From: Roseobacter sinensis
GTDB taxonomy: Bacteria; Pseudomonadota; Alphaproteobacteria; Rhodobacterales; Rhodobacteraceae
Direction: 5' to 3'
NCBI RefSeq assembly: GCF_025755255.1
Contig: NZ_JALIEB010000004.1
Location: 62,001-126,000 of the forward strand
DNA: 64,000 nt
Shown here: piece by piece, positions 33,756 to 42,406 of the stretch
Layout: each line of letters begins with the position of its first letter
Position numbering within the stretch: the stretch's first letter is position 1
Position numbers and translations under genes: made by a program
Notes under the pieces: model-generated
Told to the model about the DNA's origin: nothing
What the model saw: only the letters and a program-made list of their open reading frames with translations
The model's database searches: none

Positions 33756-35282
33756 ATGCAGAACCTGCAAGCGGGTCTGTTCTTCGACGGTATCGACAAA
33801 CACTTCGGTGGGACCTACGCCCTGAAGGACGTGTCGCTTTCGGTCGGACGGGGCGAGATTGTGGCCCTGCTTGGTGAGAACGGGGCGGGGAAATCCACGC
33901 TGATCAAGGTGCTCGGGGGAATCCATACGCCCGACGCCGGGCGGGTGCTCATCGACGGCACACCCTACCAGCACCGGCCCGCCGGGTTCGGCGAACGGCA
34001 GAAGGTGGCCTTCATCCACCAGGATCTCGGCTTGATCGAGTGGATGACGGTTGCCGAGAACATCGCACTTGCCCTCGGATTTTCCAAGCGCAACGGGATG
34101 ATCCGTTGGGGCGAGGTGGAGCGCTTCGCGACCGAAGCCCTCAAGAGGGTCGATTGCGACTTTGAGCCAACGACCCGCGTGGAAAACCTCAGCCGTACCG
34201 AGAAGTCGCTTGTGGCCATCGCCCGCGCGCTGGCGGTCGACAGCGAGTTTCTGGTGCTTGATGAGCCGACGGCCTCCTTGCCCGCCGACGAGGTCGGGCG
34301 CCTTTTTGCAGCGATCCGCCCGCTGCGGGACCGTGGCGTGGGGATGATCTACGTGAGCCACCGGCTCGACGAGATCTTCGAGATCGCGGATCGTGTGGCC
34401 GTTTTGCGCGATGGCGAAATGGTCGGTGTCCGCAGCATCGAGCACACCACCCCGGAGGAGCTTGTGCAGAAGATCGTGGGCCGCAAGACGCGCGAGACGG
34501 TGCGGGCCGAAGAGGCGCCCGGGGCCGAGATCCTCGCGCTGAAAGACTTTCGTGTCGGCGGGGTCGGGCCGTTCGACTTTTCCTTGCGGCAGAATGAAAT
34601 CGTCGGGCTCGTCGGGCTGCGCGGCGCCGGGCACGAGGCGATCTCGCGCGCGCTCTTCGGGCTCAAGCCGTTCTCGGGCGAGGTTACGCTAGGTGGTGCC
34701 ACGCCTGATCTGTCGACGCCACAAACCGCGATGACCTCGGGCATCGGTCTGGTCGCAAAGGACCGGACGGAGGAATCCGTCGCGATGAGCCTCAGCATCC
34801 GCGAGAACACCTTTCTCAACCCCGCGGGCCTCGGGCGCCCGCTGCTGAACATGCTGGCGCCGCGGGCCGAGGCGGAACAGGCCGCCATCATCGGTGCGGA
34901 ACTGGGCCTGTCACCGAACGATCCCGAACTGGCGATCGAGGCGCTGTCGGGCGGAAACCAGCAAAAGGTTGTTCTGGGCAGGTGGCTGGCGACACGACGC
35001 ACGCTGCTGCTCTGCGAAGATCCAACCGCGGGCGTCGATGTCGGCGCCAAATCCGAGATCTATGCGCTGCTCAACCGTGCGCTTGCGGATGGTGTTGGCA
35101 TCCTCGTCGTCTCCACCGATTTCGAAGAAATCGCCACCATCTGTCACCGCGCCGTGGTGTTCAGCCAGGGCGCCATCGTGGACGAGCTGTCCGGCACCCG
35201 GCTCAGCACCGAAAACCTCATCCAGTCGGCCTCGGCTGGCAACATGACCAAGACAAAGGACACGCCCCATGCAATCGCTTGA
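33756..35282 (+). CDS. CUT2 sugar ABC importer ATPase, double-domain (system 1)
   Basis: 508 residues with two ATPase units, as in RbsA/MglA. Unit one has Walker A GENGAGKST (near 45) and Walker B FLVLDEP. In unit two the Walker A position reads GLRGAGHEA, which lacks the catalytic Lys-Ser/Thr, the usual degenerate second site of the family. The signature is LSGGNQQKVVLGRWL. It powers import by the adjacent permease. A GGGAGGAG site precedes ATG 33756. Its 3' end overlaps the permease gene by 14 nt. Confidence 0.92.
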   Translation: MQNLQAGLFFDGIDKHFGGTYALKDVSLSVGRGEIVALLGENGAGKSTLIKVLGGIHTPDAGRVLIDGTPYQHRPAGFGERQKVAFIHQDLGLIEWMTVAENIALALGFSKRNGMIRWGEVERFATEALKRVDCDFEPTTRVENLSRTEKSLVAIARALAVDSEFLVLDEPTASLPADEVGRLFAAIRPLRDRGVGMIYVSHRLDEIFEIADRVAVLRDGEMVGVRSIEHTTPEELVQKIVGRKTRETVRAEEAPGAEILALKDFRVGGVGPFDFSLRQNEIVGLVGLRGAGHEAISRALFGLKPFSGEVTLGGATPDLSTPQTAMTSGIGLVAKDRTEESVAMSLSIRENTFLNPAGLGRPLLNMLAPRAEAEQAAIIGAELGLSPNDPELAIEALSGGNQQKVVLGRWLATRRTLLLCEDPTAGVDVGAKSEIYALLNRALADGVGILVVSTDFEEIATICHRAVVFSQGAIVDELSGTRLSTENLIQSASAGNMTKTKDTPHAIA

Positions 35283-36291
35283 CTCGAATGCGCTTGAGCC
35301 GACGAAGGCCGAGTTGCGGGGGCTGCCGTTTGGCAAGCGGCTGATGCGGTTCCTGCCGGTCTACGGGCTGGTGATCCTGACGATCTTCCTGATCGGTCTG
35401 TTCTCGATCCTGCTGCCCAACACCTTCCCCACGATGTTGAACCTGCGTGCCATCGTAAGCGACAAGGCCATCATCGCGTTGTTGAGCCTTGGCGCGATGA
35501 TCCCTATGGCTGCCGGCCGGATCGACCTGACGGTGGGGTACGGGATCGTGCTGTGGCACATCCTCGCGATCAGCCTCCAGACCCTGCTGGGCCTGCCCTG
35601 GCCGATTGCCGTGGCCATGGTGCTGCTGCTGGGGGCGCTGACCGGGTTCCTGAACGGTCTGCTCGTCGAGGTCGCGAAGATCGACAGCTTCATCGCAACG
35701 CTGGGCACGGGGACGGTGCTCTATGCCCTCGCGCTGTGGCACACCGGTGGCCGGCAGATGGTGGGCGTGCTGCCGGATGGGTTCTACGCACTGAACAACA
35801 CCTTCGTCTTCGGCCTGCCGATCACCGGGTACTACTTGCTTGGGATCACCGTCGTGATGTGGCTGGTGCTCGAATACACACCCCTCGGCCGGTACCTCTA
35901 TGCGATCGGGGCCAACCAGCGCGCCGCACAGCTGAACGGTATTCCGACGCGGAAATACGTGATCGGCGCCTTCGTGGCCTCAGGCACGATGACCGCGCTC
36001 GCAGGTGTTCTGCTGGCCGCGAAGCTGCGGATCGGGCAGGCGAGCGTCGGGCTGGAATTCCTGCTGCCTGCGCTTGTGGGTGCCTTTCTCGGCTCCACGA
36101 CGATCAAGCCGGGCCGCGTGAACGTCTGGGGTACCATCGTGGGCGTCGCCATCCTTGCGGTGGGCATTTCCGGCATCCAGCAATTCGGCGGCTCCTTCTG
36201 GGTCGAGCCGCTCTTCAACGGGGTGACCCTGCTGATCGCCATCGGGATCGCAGGCTACGCACAGCGCCGAAAGGGAGCCGAGAAGCGCTGA
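35269..36291 (+). CDS. CUT2 sugar ABC importer permease (system 1)
   Basis: 340 residues with about nine to ten membrane helices (BPD_transp_2 fold). Motifs are SLGAMIPMAAGRIDLTVGYGI and GANQRAAQLNGIPTRKYVIGAFVASG, where the latter is the EAA-like coupling helix contacting the ATPase. It forms the membrane pore for the sugar delivered by the binding protein at 36323. ATG 35269 overlaps the ATPase gene. Confidence 0.9.
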   Translation: MQSLDSNALEPTKAELRGLPFGKRLMRFLPVYGLVILTIFLIGLFSILLPNTFPTMLNLRAIVSDKAIIALLSLGAMIPMAAGRIDLTVGYGIVLWHILAISLQTLLGLPWPIAVAMVLLLGALTGFLNGLLVEVAKIDSFIATLGTGTVLYALALWHTGGRQMVGVLPDGFYALNNTFVFGLPITGYYLLGITVVMWLVLEYTPLGRYLYAIGANQRAAQLNGIPTRKYVIGAFVASGTMTALAGVLLAAKLRIGQASVGLEFLLPALVGAFLGSTTIKPGRVNVWGTIVGVAILAVGISGIQQFGGSFWVEPLFNGVTLLIAIGIAGYAQRRKGAEKR

Positions 36292-36322
36292 ACCAAGTCT
36301 TTTTGTTTCAAGGGAGGAAACC

Positions 36323-37363
36323 ATGAAGAAGAGAACATTCCTGGCCGCACTGGCCGCAACCACAATGCTGACGGCGGCGCCGGGTCTGGCCGCCGACTGG
36401 GACGGTCCGACAACCGGGCCGGCGGCGGCGGAGGGCAAGTCGATCGTCGTGGTCGCGGGCGATCTTAAGAACGGCGGCATTCTCGGTGTGACCGAAGGTG
36501 TCGAAGAAGCCGCCGCGAGGATCGGCTGGGAGGTGCGGGTGCTCGATGGCGCCGGCTCCATCCAGGGGCGTACGGGTGCCATCGGCCAGGCACTGGCTTT
36601 GCAACCCGATGGGATCATCATCAACGGCTTCGATGCGGTTGAACAACAGGCGGCCCTGGAAGGCGTCGTATCCGCCAGCATCCCGATGGTCGCCTGGCAC
36701 TCCGGCCCCAAGATCGGCTGCGACGCGCCGGGCGGGATCTTCGCCAATGTCTCCACCGACGCCATGACCGTGTCCGAAGTGGCGGCGAAATGGGCGCTGG
36801 AAGACGGCGGCGAGGAGATCGGCGTGGTGATCTTCACCGACAGCACCTACCAGATCGCGATCGACAAGGCGGACCGCCTGAAAGAGACGGTCGAGGCTGC
36901 GGGCGGAACGGTGCTGGAGTACGTTGACACTCCCATCGCCGATACATCGAGCCGGATGGGCCCGCTGACCACCAGCCTCCTGCAGAAGTACGGCGACAGC
37001 TGGACCCATGCGCTGGCGATCAACGACCTCTACTTCGACTTCATGGGCCCGTCGCTCGCCGCGGCAGGTCTTGCGCCGGAAAAGGGGCCGCAGGCGGGCT
37101 CGGCCGGGGATGGCTCGGAAGCGGCCTTCCAGCGGATTCGCTCGGGCGGCTATCAGGCGATCACGGTGGCGGAGCCGCTGAATCTGCAAGGCTGGCAGCT
37201 GGTGGATGAGCTGAACCGCGCGATCCAGGGCGAAGCTTGCTCGGGCTACGTCACCGCGCCTGCGCTGGTGACGGCGGAAGGTCTGGCTAAGCTGGGTGAC
37301 GGCAATGCCTTCGATCCGGACATTCCCTACCGCGAAGCCTACGCCGAGATTTGGGGCAAGTAA
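36323..37363 (+). CDS. Periplasmic sugar-binding protein (CUT2 system 1)
   Basis: 346 residues. The signal peptide is MKKRTFLAALAATTMLTAAPGLA. The body is a type 1 periplasmic binding fold: SIVVVAGDLKNGGILGVTEGVEEAA at the first lobe, QPDGIIINGFDAVEQQAAL and AGSAGDGSEAAFQRIRSGGYQAITVAEPL at the hinge side. It captures the sugar for the system 1 pore. GGGAGG lies 7 nt before ATG 36323. A 7-bp-stem hairpin lies 15 nt past the stop. Confidence 0.9.
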   Translation: MKKRTFLAALAATTMLTAAPGLAADWDGPTTGPAAAEGKSIVVVAGDLKNGGILGVTEGVEEAAARIGWEVRVLDGAGSIQGRTGAIGQALALQPDGIIINGFDAVEQQAALEGVVSASIPMVAWHSGPKIGCDAPGGIFANVSTDAMTVSEVAAKWALEDGGEEIGVVIFTDSTYQIAIDKADRLKETVEAAGGTVLEYVDTPIADTSSRMGPLTTSLLQKYGDSWTHALAINDLYFDFMGPSLAAAGLAPEKGPQAGSAGDGSEAAFQRIRSGGYQAITVAEPLNLQGWQLVDELNRAIQGEACSGYVTAPALVTAEGLAKLGDGNAFDPDIPYREAYAEIWGK

Positions 37364-37378
37364 GCTCCAACTCCCAGG

Positions 37379-37404
37379 GGGTCTCTGTCTGCGGATGGAG
37401 ACCC
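37379..37404 (+). terminator. Hairpin after binding protein of CUT2 system 1
   Basis: GGGTCTC (37379-37385) and GAGACCC (37398-37404) form a perfect 7-bp stem in the 112-bp gap before the second ATPase gene. There is no clear T-run, so it may be a partial terminator or mRNA stabiliser. Confidence 0.5.
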
Positions 37405-37475
37405 TGCTCTTGCCCGACATCGCGGACCATGGGGCGCCGTGCGACTGAAATCCGATCAAGATCAAGGAGACACCC

Positions 37476-38231
37476 TTGTCTGACCCTCTTGTGAAAATGC
37501 GTGGGATCACCAAGCGCTTCGGCGGTGTGACCGCGCTGTCGAACGTCGATCTCGACGCCCATGCTGGCGAAGTTCTGGCCATCGTGGGAGACAACGGCGC
37601 GGGCAAGTCCACGCTCATCAAGGTGCTGACCGGCGTCTATCAACCCACCGAGGGCGAGATCTTCCTGGCCGGGCAGAAGGTGGATTTCGCGAGCCACGCC
37701 GAAGCCATCGAGATGGGCATCGACGCGGTCTATCAGACCCTCGCGCTGGCCGATCACCTCGACCCGGCCGCCAACATGTTCCTCGGAAACGAGCTCACCA
37801 AGACGGTCTTCGGTGTGCCCATGCTCGACAACAAGCGCATGCGCAGCGAGACCGAACGCGTGCTGATGGAGCGGCTCGGTGTGACGCTCAAGTCGCTCGA
37901 CGCGCCGACCGAGAGCCTCTCCGGCGGGCAGCGGCAGGCCGTCGCCATCGCGCGCGCCGTCTACCACGAGGGGCTGCGTGTGCTGGTGATGGACGAGCCC
38001 ACAGCCGCGCTCGGTCCGCAAGAGACCGCGCGAACCTTGAAACTGATCCAGACCCTGAAAGATCAGGGGCTCGCCGTGATCCTGATCAGCCATTCGCTCG
38101 ACGATGTCTTTGCCGTCTCGGATCGCATCCATGTGCAGCGGCGCGGGCAATGCGTCGGGCGCGTGGTGACGGCCCAGAGCAACACGCAAGAGGTGCTCGG
38201 CCTGATCGTCGGCGCAGAGGAGGCCGCCTGA
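37476..38231 (+). CDS. CUT2 sugar ABC importer ATPase, single-domain (system 2)
   Basis: 251 residues with one ATPase unit: Walker A GDNGAGKST (near 38), signature LSGGQRQAVAIARAV and Walker B LVMDEP. Single-unit CUT2 ATPases resemble rhizobial FrcA and form homodimers. The start is TTG 37476, supported by AAGGAG 6 nt before it and by the protein start at the expected point. The stop overlaps the permease start by 1 nt (TGATG). Together with the next two genes it forms a second full importer. Confidence 0.88.
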   Translation: MSDPLVKMRGITKRFGGVTALSNVDLDAHAGEVLAIVGDNGAGKSTLIKVLTGVYQPTEGEIFLAGQKVDFASHAEAIEMGIDAVYQTLALADHLDPAANMFLGNELTKTVFGVPMLDNKRMRSETERVLMERLGVTLKSLDAPTESLSGGQRQAVAIARAVYHEGLRVLVMDEPTAALGPQETARTLKLIQTLKDQGLAVILISHSLDDVFAVSDRIHVQRRGQCVGRVVTAQSNTQEVLGLIVGAEEAA

Positions 38232-39349
38232 TGACAACCGCAACCGCAAAAGCGCCGCTGACCGAGCGGCTGGAACCCTACATCGCGATCATCGGCCCGA
38301 TGGTGATGATCCTGGCGATCCTGGTCTTCATGGGGATCGCCGAGCCTGCGCGGTACTTCCGCGCCACGAACCTGAACCTCATCCTGCTGGATGCAGCGCT
38401 CTACATGCCGATGGCGATGGCGATGACCTTCGTCATCACGCTGCGCGGCATCGATCTGTCAATCGGGTCGATTGCCGCGCTCTCCGGCATCCTGATGGCC
38501 TTTCTGATCAAGCAGTATGGCTTCTCGGTCTATGTCGCCGTGCCCATCGCGATCATGCTGGGGGCGCTCATGGGGCTGCTCAACGGGCTGATCATCACGC
38601 GCTTCAACGTACCCGATCTCATCGGCACCCTGGCGATGGATCTTGTCTATCGCGGCTTTGCGCTGGTGCTCGCCAAGGGGCTGGTTCTCGCGCGTTTTCC
38701 TGAGTTCCTGACGGAGATGGGGCGGGGCCAGATCCCCGGTTTCGTCCCGATCCCGGTGCTGATCGGGATCGCCACGATGATCGCGGGCTACGTGCTGCTC
38801 ACCCGCACCTACTTTGGCCGCTACACCATTGCCATCGGGTCGAACCCCGAAGCAGCGGAGCTGACGGGTATCGCGGTGAACCGGCACAAGGTCTACGCCT
38901 ATGTGCTCTGCGGGGCCTGTGCAGCGCTCGCGGGCGTGATGCTCACGGGCAAGCTCAACGCGATTCAGGCGACGTCCGCACCCTATTTCAACCTGCACGT
39001 CATTGCCGCGGTTGTCGTCGGTGGCACGTCGCTCTTTGGCGGGCGCGCCTCGATGCTGGGCTCTTTTGCGGGGGTGCTTCTGCTCAGCATGATGATCAAC
39101 GCGCTGGTGACCCTGCGGATCGAGTTCTTCTGGCAATCGGTCGCGTCGGGCGTCGTGATCGTCAGCTCTGTCGCGCTCTATGCCTGGATGCAGAAGAAGG
39201 ACCGTGACGGGGCAGGCGGCTGGCTGTCCGGCCTGCGCACGCCGGACGGGCAAAAGATGCTGCGCTTCAGCGCCGCTTTGCTGGGCATCCTGATCGCTTT
39301 GCTGGCGCTCGGGGCAATGCTCGCCGGTGATCCCAACCCAAGCGGATGA
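38231..39349 (+). CDS. CUT2 sugar ABC importer permease (system 2)
   Basis: 372 residues with about ten helices. Motifs are ALYMPMAMAMTFVITLRGIDLSIGSIAALSG and GSNPEAAELTGIAVNRHKVYAYVLCG (the ATPase-coupling helix). A charged C-terminal loop (WMQKKDRDGAGGWLSG) is followed by one further helix, a slightly longer end than system 1. ATG 38231 overlaps the ATPase stop by 1 nt. Confidence 0.9.
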   Translation: MTTATAKAPLTERLEPYIAIIGPMVMILAILVFMGIAEPARYFRATNLNLILLDAALYMPMAMAMTFVITLRGIDLSIGSIAALSGILMAFLIKQYGFSVYVAVPIAIMLGALMGLLNGLIITRFNVPDLIGTLAMDLVYRGFALVLAKGLVLARFPEFLTEMGRGQIPGFVPIPVLIGIATMIAGYVLLTRTYFGRYTIAIGSNPEAAELTGIAVNRHKVYAYVLCGACAALAGVMLTGKLNAIQATSAPYFNLHVIAAVVVGGTSLFGGRASMLGSFAGVLLLSMMINALVTLRIEFFWQSVASGVVIVSSVALYAWMQKKDRDGAGGWLSGLRTPDGQKMLRFSAALLGILIALLALGAMLAGDPNPSG

Positions 39350-39361
39350 CCGGCAGGACTC

Positions 39362-39391
39362 GCGGAGGTGCCCGCTGACGGGCGGCTCCGC
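39362..39391 (+). terminator. Hairpin ahead of binding-protein gene of CUT2 system 2
   Basis: Outer arms GCGGAG (39362-39367) and CTCCGC (39386-39391) enclose inner arms GCCCG (39370-39374) and CGGGC (39379-39383). It lies 27 bp before the ATG at 39418. It may separate expression of the binding protein or protect its mRNA. Confidence 0.5.
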
Positions 39392-39417
39392 ACATTCTTT
39401 GAAAGGGAGGAACCATA

Positions 39418-40557
39418 ATGAAACGATTGATGAGCACCACGCTCGTGGCGGGCCTGGCCTTGACGGGCGCAGCCCTTGCGCAAGGCCCGTTGCCGCTGAA
39501 GGAGCTGCCCGACATCGCCGAGCGCGACTATTGGGTGCCTGATGAGGTGAACGCGGACGGCAAGCTTGACGCGCTGCAAGAGGTTGTCGGCTCCGCTGCC
39601 CAGCCCTTCTCCGGCACGCAGGACGCGCCGATTCAGATCGCGCTGATCTACCCGTCGGCGGATACCTCGGACTTCTGGGCGCGCAACTATCTGGCGCTGA
39701 CCAAGCGGCTCGACGAGCTCGGCATCACATACGAGACCACCGAGTTTGCCAGCCGCCAGATCGAGCACTCCTTGCAGTCGACCTATGCAAACCAGGTCGA
39801 GCAGGATGCGGATCTCTATGACTACGTCATCTTCGGCCCCTCCGAATTGGCCATTCAGGCCGACAACATCGACAAGCTGTCGGCCAATGACGGGTTCCGC
39901 ACTTACGTCTGGGCGTTCCATACGCCGTTGAAGGACCTCACCAACCAGCCTGACGCGTGGTTCGATTTCTCCTCGGCTGCCGGTGCGTTGACCATGTGCG
40001 ACTACATGATCGGCCGTCTGGGCGAAGGCATCACGATGGCGATGAACCGCGGGATCCCCGGCATCACCGACAACCAGCGTTCGGGTGATTTCAAAGCCTG
40101 CGTGGAAGAGAAAGCCGGCTGGACCACGGTCTATGAGCACTATGGCGAGTACCAGCGCGAAGGCGGCTTCGAGGGCACATCGCTGATCATGCAGGCCTAT
40201 CCCGAGGCCACGATCATCCACAACGCCAATACGGCCATGGCCATGGGCTCGGTCGAGGCGCAGATCGCGATGGGCAAGGAGAAGGACATCTTCTCGACCG
40301 GCTGGGGCGGGACCGGGCTGGAGCTCGAAGCCATCCGCCGCGGTGAGCTCGACGCCACACCGATGCGGATGGGTGACGATGTGGGTGCTGCCACCGCCGA
40401 GGCGATCAAGGCCGATATGGAAGGGCGTGCCGACGAGCTTCCCTTCGTGTTCCTTGGCCGGATCACGGTGGCGCATGATCAGATGAGCCTGGAAGAAATC
40501 GACGCGCTGGAGCAGGAGGCCTTCCGCTTCTCCGGCGTGGGCGCGCTGGAGCGCTGA
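39418..40557 (+). CDS. Periplasmic sugar-binding protein (CUT2 system 2)
   Basis: 379 residues. The signal peptide (about 1-21, ending ALAQ) is followed by an extra N-terminal arm of about 40 residues. The type 1 binding fold then begins at IQIALIYPSADTSDFWARNYLALTKRL. Later phrases include IHNANTAMAMGSVEAQIAMG and STGWGGTGLELEAI. The extra arm recalls LuxP/TorT-type proteins more than ribose-binding protein, so a ligand other than a simple hexose is possible. GGGAGG precedes ATG 39418. It ends the six-gene importer run. Confidence 0.85.
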   Translation: MKRLMSTTLVAGLALTGAALAQGPLPLKELPDIAERDYWVPDEVNADGKLDALQEVVGSAAQPFSGTQDAPIQIALIYPSADTSDFWARNYLALTKRLDELGITYETTEFASRQIEHSLQSTYANQVEQDADLYDYVIFGPSELAIQADNIDKLSANDGFRTYVWAFHTPLKDLTNQPDAWFDFSSAAGALTMCDYMIGRLGEGITMAMNRGIPGITDNQRSGDFKACVEEKAGWTTVYEHYGEYQREGGFEGTSLIMQAYPEATIIHNANTAMAMGSVEAQIAMGKEKDIFSTGWGGTGLELEAIRRGELDATPMRMGDDVGAATAEAIKADMEGRADELPFVFLGRITVAHDQMSLEEIDALEQEAFRFSGVGALER

Positions 40558-40611
40558 GTCACAGGTCGGGGCGTCGTATCCGCAGATGCCCCGACCTCGC
40601 CTTGCCACCTC

Positions 40612-41247
40612 TCACTCTGGCCGGGGTGTCCCGGCCGAGATTGACTTCAGATCCTGGTAGACGGTGGCGCGGCTGACGCCCACGGCCCGCGCGACTGCCT
40701 GTGCCGCGCGCTTGCGGTCGAAAATGCCCCGCCCCTGCAGTTCGGAGATCAGCGCCTTGCGGTCGCTATGGCGCAGATCTTTCAACAGGACGCCCTGCCG
40801 GGCGCACCATTCGGCGATGAACTGGTGCAAATCCTCCAGCCAGTCGTTGGCCAGTGGATGCGTGGCGGCCGTTGCAGGGATCGAGGTCAGCGCAGCCAGG
40901 AGCCCCTGTGCCCCTTCGAATTGAGAGACATCCATGTTCACGCACAGCAGCGCGTCGGGCGTGCCGCCTGCGTCTCGCAGAACCACGCTGATCGACTTGA
41001 TCGCGCGGCCGTCCGGCAGAACCTTGCGGTAGGGCCCGTGCACATTTTCCGTCCAATCCGCGATGCCGAGCTCTTCGAGGTAGGATGGCTCGCCCACCTG
41101 CCGGCCCGACTGTGCGCCATCGATCGAGGCGATGGTTCCGGAGGGCAGATCATGCAGGATGACCTCGCAGAAGGGCGAGAAGAGCCGCGCGATCCCGCGG
41201 GCCGCGTCCACGACGCTCGCGTGCGTCGAACCGGACCGGCGCATCAT
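40612..41247 (-). CDS. YheO/DauR-like regulator (PAS-type domain plus HTH)
   Basis: 211 residues. The N-terminal YheO-like PAS domain has LFSPFCEVILHDL and a middle phrase IKSISVVLRDAGGTPDALLCVNMD. The C-terminal helix-turn-helix contains GIFDRKRAAQAVARAVGVSRATVYQDLKSI. DauR is the best known member and controls D-arginine catabolism (family knowledge). ATG 41247 overlaps the upstream dehydratase stop by 4 nt (ATGA), so regulator and enzyme are co-translated. It most likely controls the dehydratase operon in response to its amino acid substrate. Confidence 0.82.
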   Translation of the reverse strand: MMRRSGSTHASVVDAARGIARLFSPFCEVILHDLPSGTIASIDGAQSGRQVGEPSYLEELGIADWTENVHGPYRKVLPDGRAIKSISVVLRDAGGTPDALLCVNMDVSQFEGAQGLLAALTSIPATAATHPLANDWLEDLHQFIAEWCARQGVLLKDLRHSDRKALISELQGRGIFDRKRAAQAVARAVGVSRATVYQDLKSISAGTPRPE

Positions 41248-42215
41248 GTGCCGGCGGCGATCACGGGCAGGATCGTGTCTCGGTCGAAATTCGCGCCGCA
41301 GAGGACGACCGCGCTGGCCAGCCCCGCATAGCGAGCCGGATCCAAACGCCATGGGGCAAGCGCCAGGCCGGCCGAGCCTTCCACCAGCATCTTTTCCTCC
41401 CACGCCAGGGCCCGCACACCGTCGGCGATCTGGTCTTCGGAACAGGTGACCCTCTCGTCGATGACTTCGGTGGCGAGGGGCAGCGTGAGTGTGCCCTCGT
41501 CGATCCCGCCGGCGCAGCCATCGGCCAGTGTCTCCTGGTGGCGCACCTCCACCACCCGACCTGCTCCGATGCTGGCATCAAGCGCGGCCGAGTTTGCCGT
41601 GCTGACGCCGACCACCCGGGTCTCTGGCGAAAAGGCTTTCAACACCGATCCGATCCCCGAGATCAGGCCGCCACCGCCCATCGAGATGAACACGACATCG
41701 AGCTTCGGCACCTGCTGGAGAAGCTCGAGCCCGATGGTGCCCTGACCGGCAATGACCGTTTCGTCATTGTAGGGCGAGACATAGATCTTTCCGTCGGTCT
41801 CGGCGAGGGCTCTCGCGTGCTGCTCGGCCAGCCCTGAATCGTCGGAGTGAAGGATCGTCCTTACTCCCAGCGCCTCGATCTTGTCGCGTTTTTCCCGTGC
41901 AACGGTGTGTGGCAGAACAACGCTCAACGCGTGGCCCGTTATCTGCGCTGCGGTGCTCAGCGCCAGCCCGTGGTTGCCGGATGACGCGGTGATGATCGGG
42001 GTGTCCGGGCCGAGCGCCGTCAGCTTGGACAGTGCGCCGCGAAACTTGAACGAACCGGTGCGCTGCAGGTTCTCGGCCTTGAAGACCAGCCCCGTGCCGT
42101 CGGTAAAGTGGCGCCGCGACGGAATGCAGGGCGTCTCGGCCAGGTAGGGGGCGATCCGGCGTTGCGCTGCCACGGACAGCGCGGCTTGCCGCAAGACGGA
42201 AGGCGATGGACTCAT
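41244..42215 (-). CDS. Threonine/serine dehydratase-family PLP enzyme
   Basis: 323 residues, fold type II. The PLP lysine is in TGSFKFRGAL (near residue 50). The phosphate loop is SMGGGGLISGIG and an early substrate loop ASSGNHGLALS is present. It lacks the C-terminal ACT domain of biosynthetic IlvA, so it looks catabolic. Candidates are threonine or serine dehydratase, EutB-like or 3-hydroxyaspartate dehydratase. I see no gene of the hydroxyaspartate cycle or ectoine pathway next to it, so the substrate is left open. ATG 42215 begins the domain. The divergent partner is the AMP-ligase gene at 42407. Confidence 0.83.
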   Translation of the reverse strand: MSPSPSVLRQAALSVAAQRRIAPYLAETPCIPSRRHFTDGTGLVFKAENLQRTGSFKFRGALSKLTALGPDTPIITASSGNHGLALSTAAQITGHALSVVLPHTVAREKRDKIEALGVRTILHSDDSGLAEQHARALAETDGKIYVSPYNDETVIAGQGTIGLELLQQVPKLDVVFISMGGGGLISGIGSVLKAFSPETRVVGVSTANSAALDASIGAGRVVEVRHQETLADGCAGGIDEGTLTLPLATEVIDERVTCSEDQIADGVRALAWEEKMLVEGSAGLALAPWRLDPARYAGLASAVVLCGANFDRDTILPVIAAGT

Positions 42216-42264
42216 GGGCGATGACCTCTCAGGTCTGATCAGGAAAGGCTTAGCGAAACCTGGA

Positions 42265-42280
42265 AGATATGTCCATATCT
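42265..42280. promoter_or_regulatory. Palindromic operator candidate between dehydratase and AMP-ligase genes
   Basis: AGATATGTCCATATCT has perfect 7-bp arms around TC (AGATATG/CATATCT). It sits in the 191-bp divergent region. It is a plausible target of the YheO/DauR-like regulator encoded downstream of the dehydratase. Confidence 0.55.
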
Positions 42281-42406
42281 GCACGATTCGTCCAGTGCGA
42301 GAGACATGCGACTCGAGCCCGGCCGGGCGTCGATCCGGCACGCAGCTATTGCGATTCGTGACCATCAGGCTATGTCGACACACGCGGCAATCTTGGGAGG
42401 ACGACT

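Noticed and set aside
41244-42215. Beta-hydroxyaspartate cycle dehydratase
   Set aside because: None of the other cycle enzymes is next to it, and the sequence alone does not separate it from threonine/serine dehydratases.
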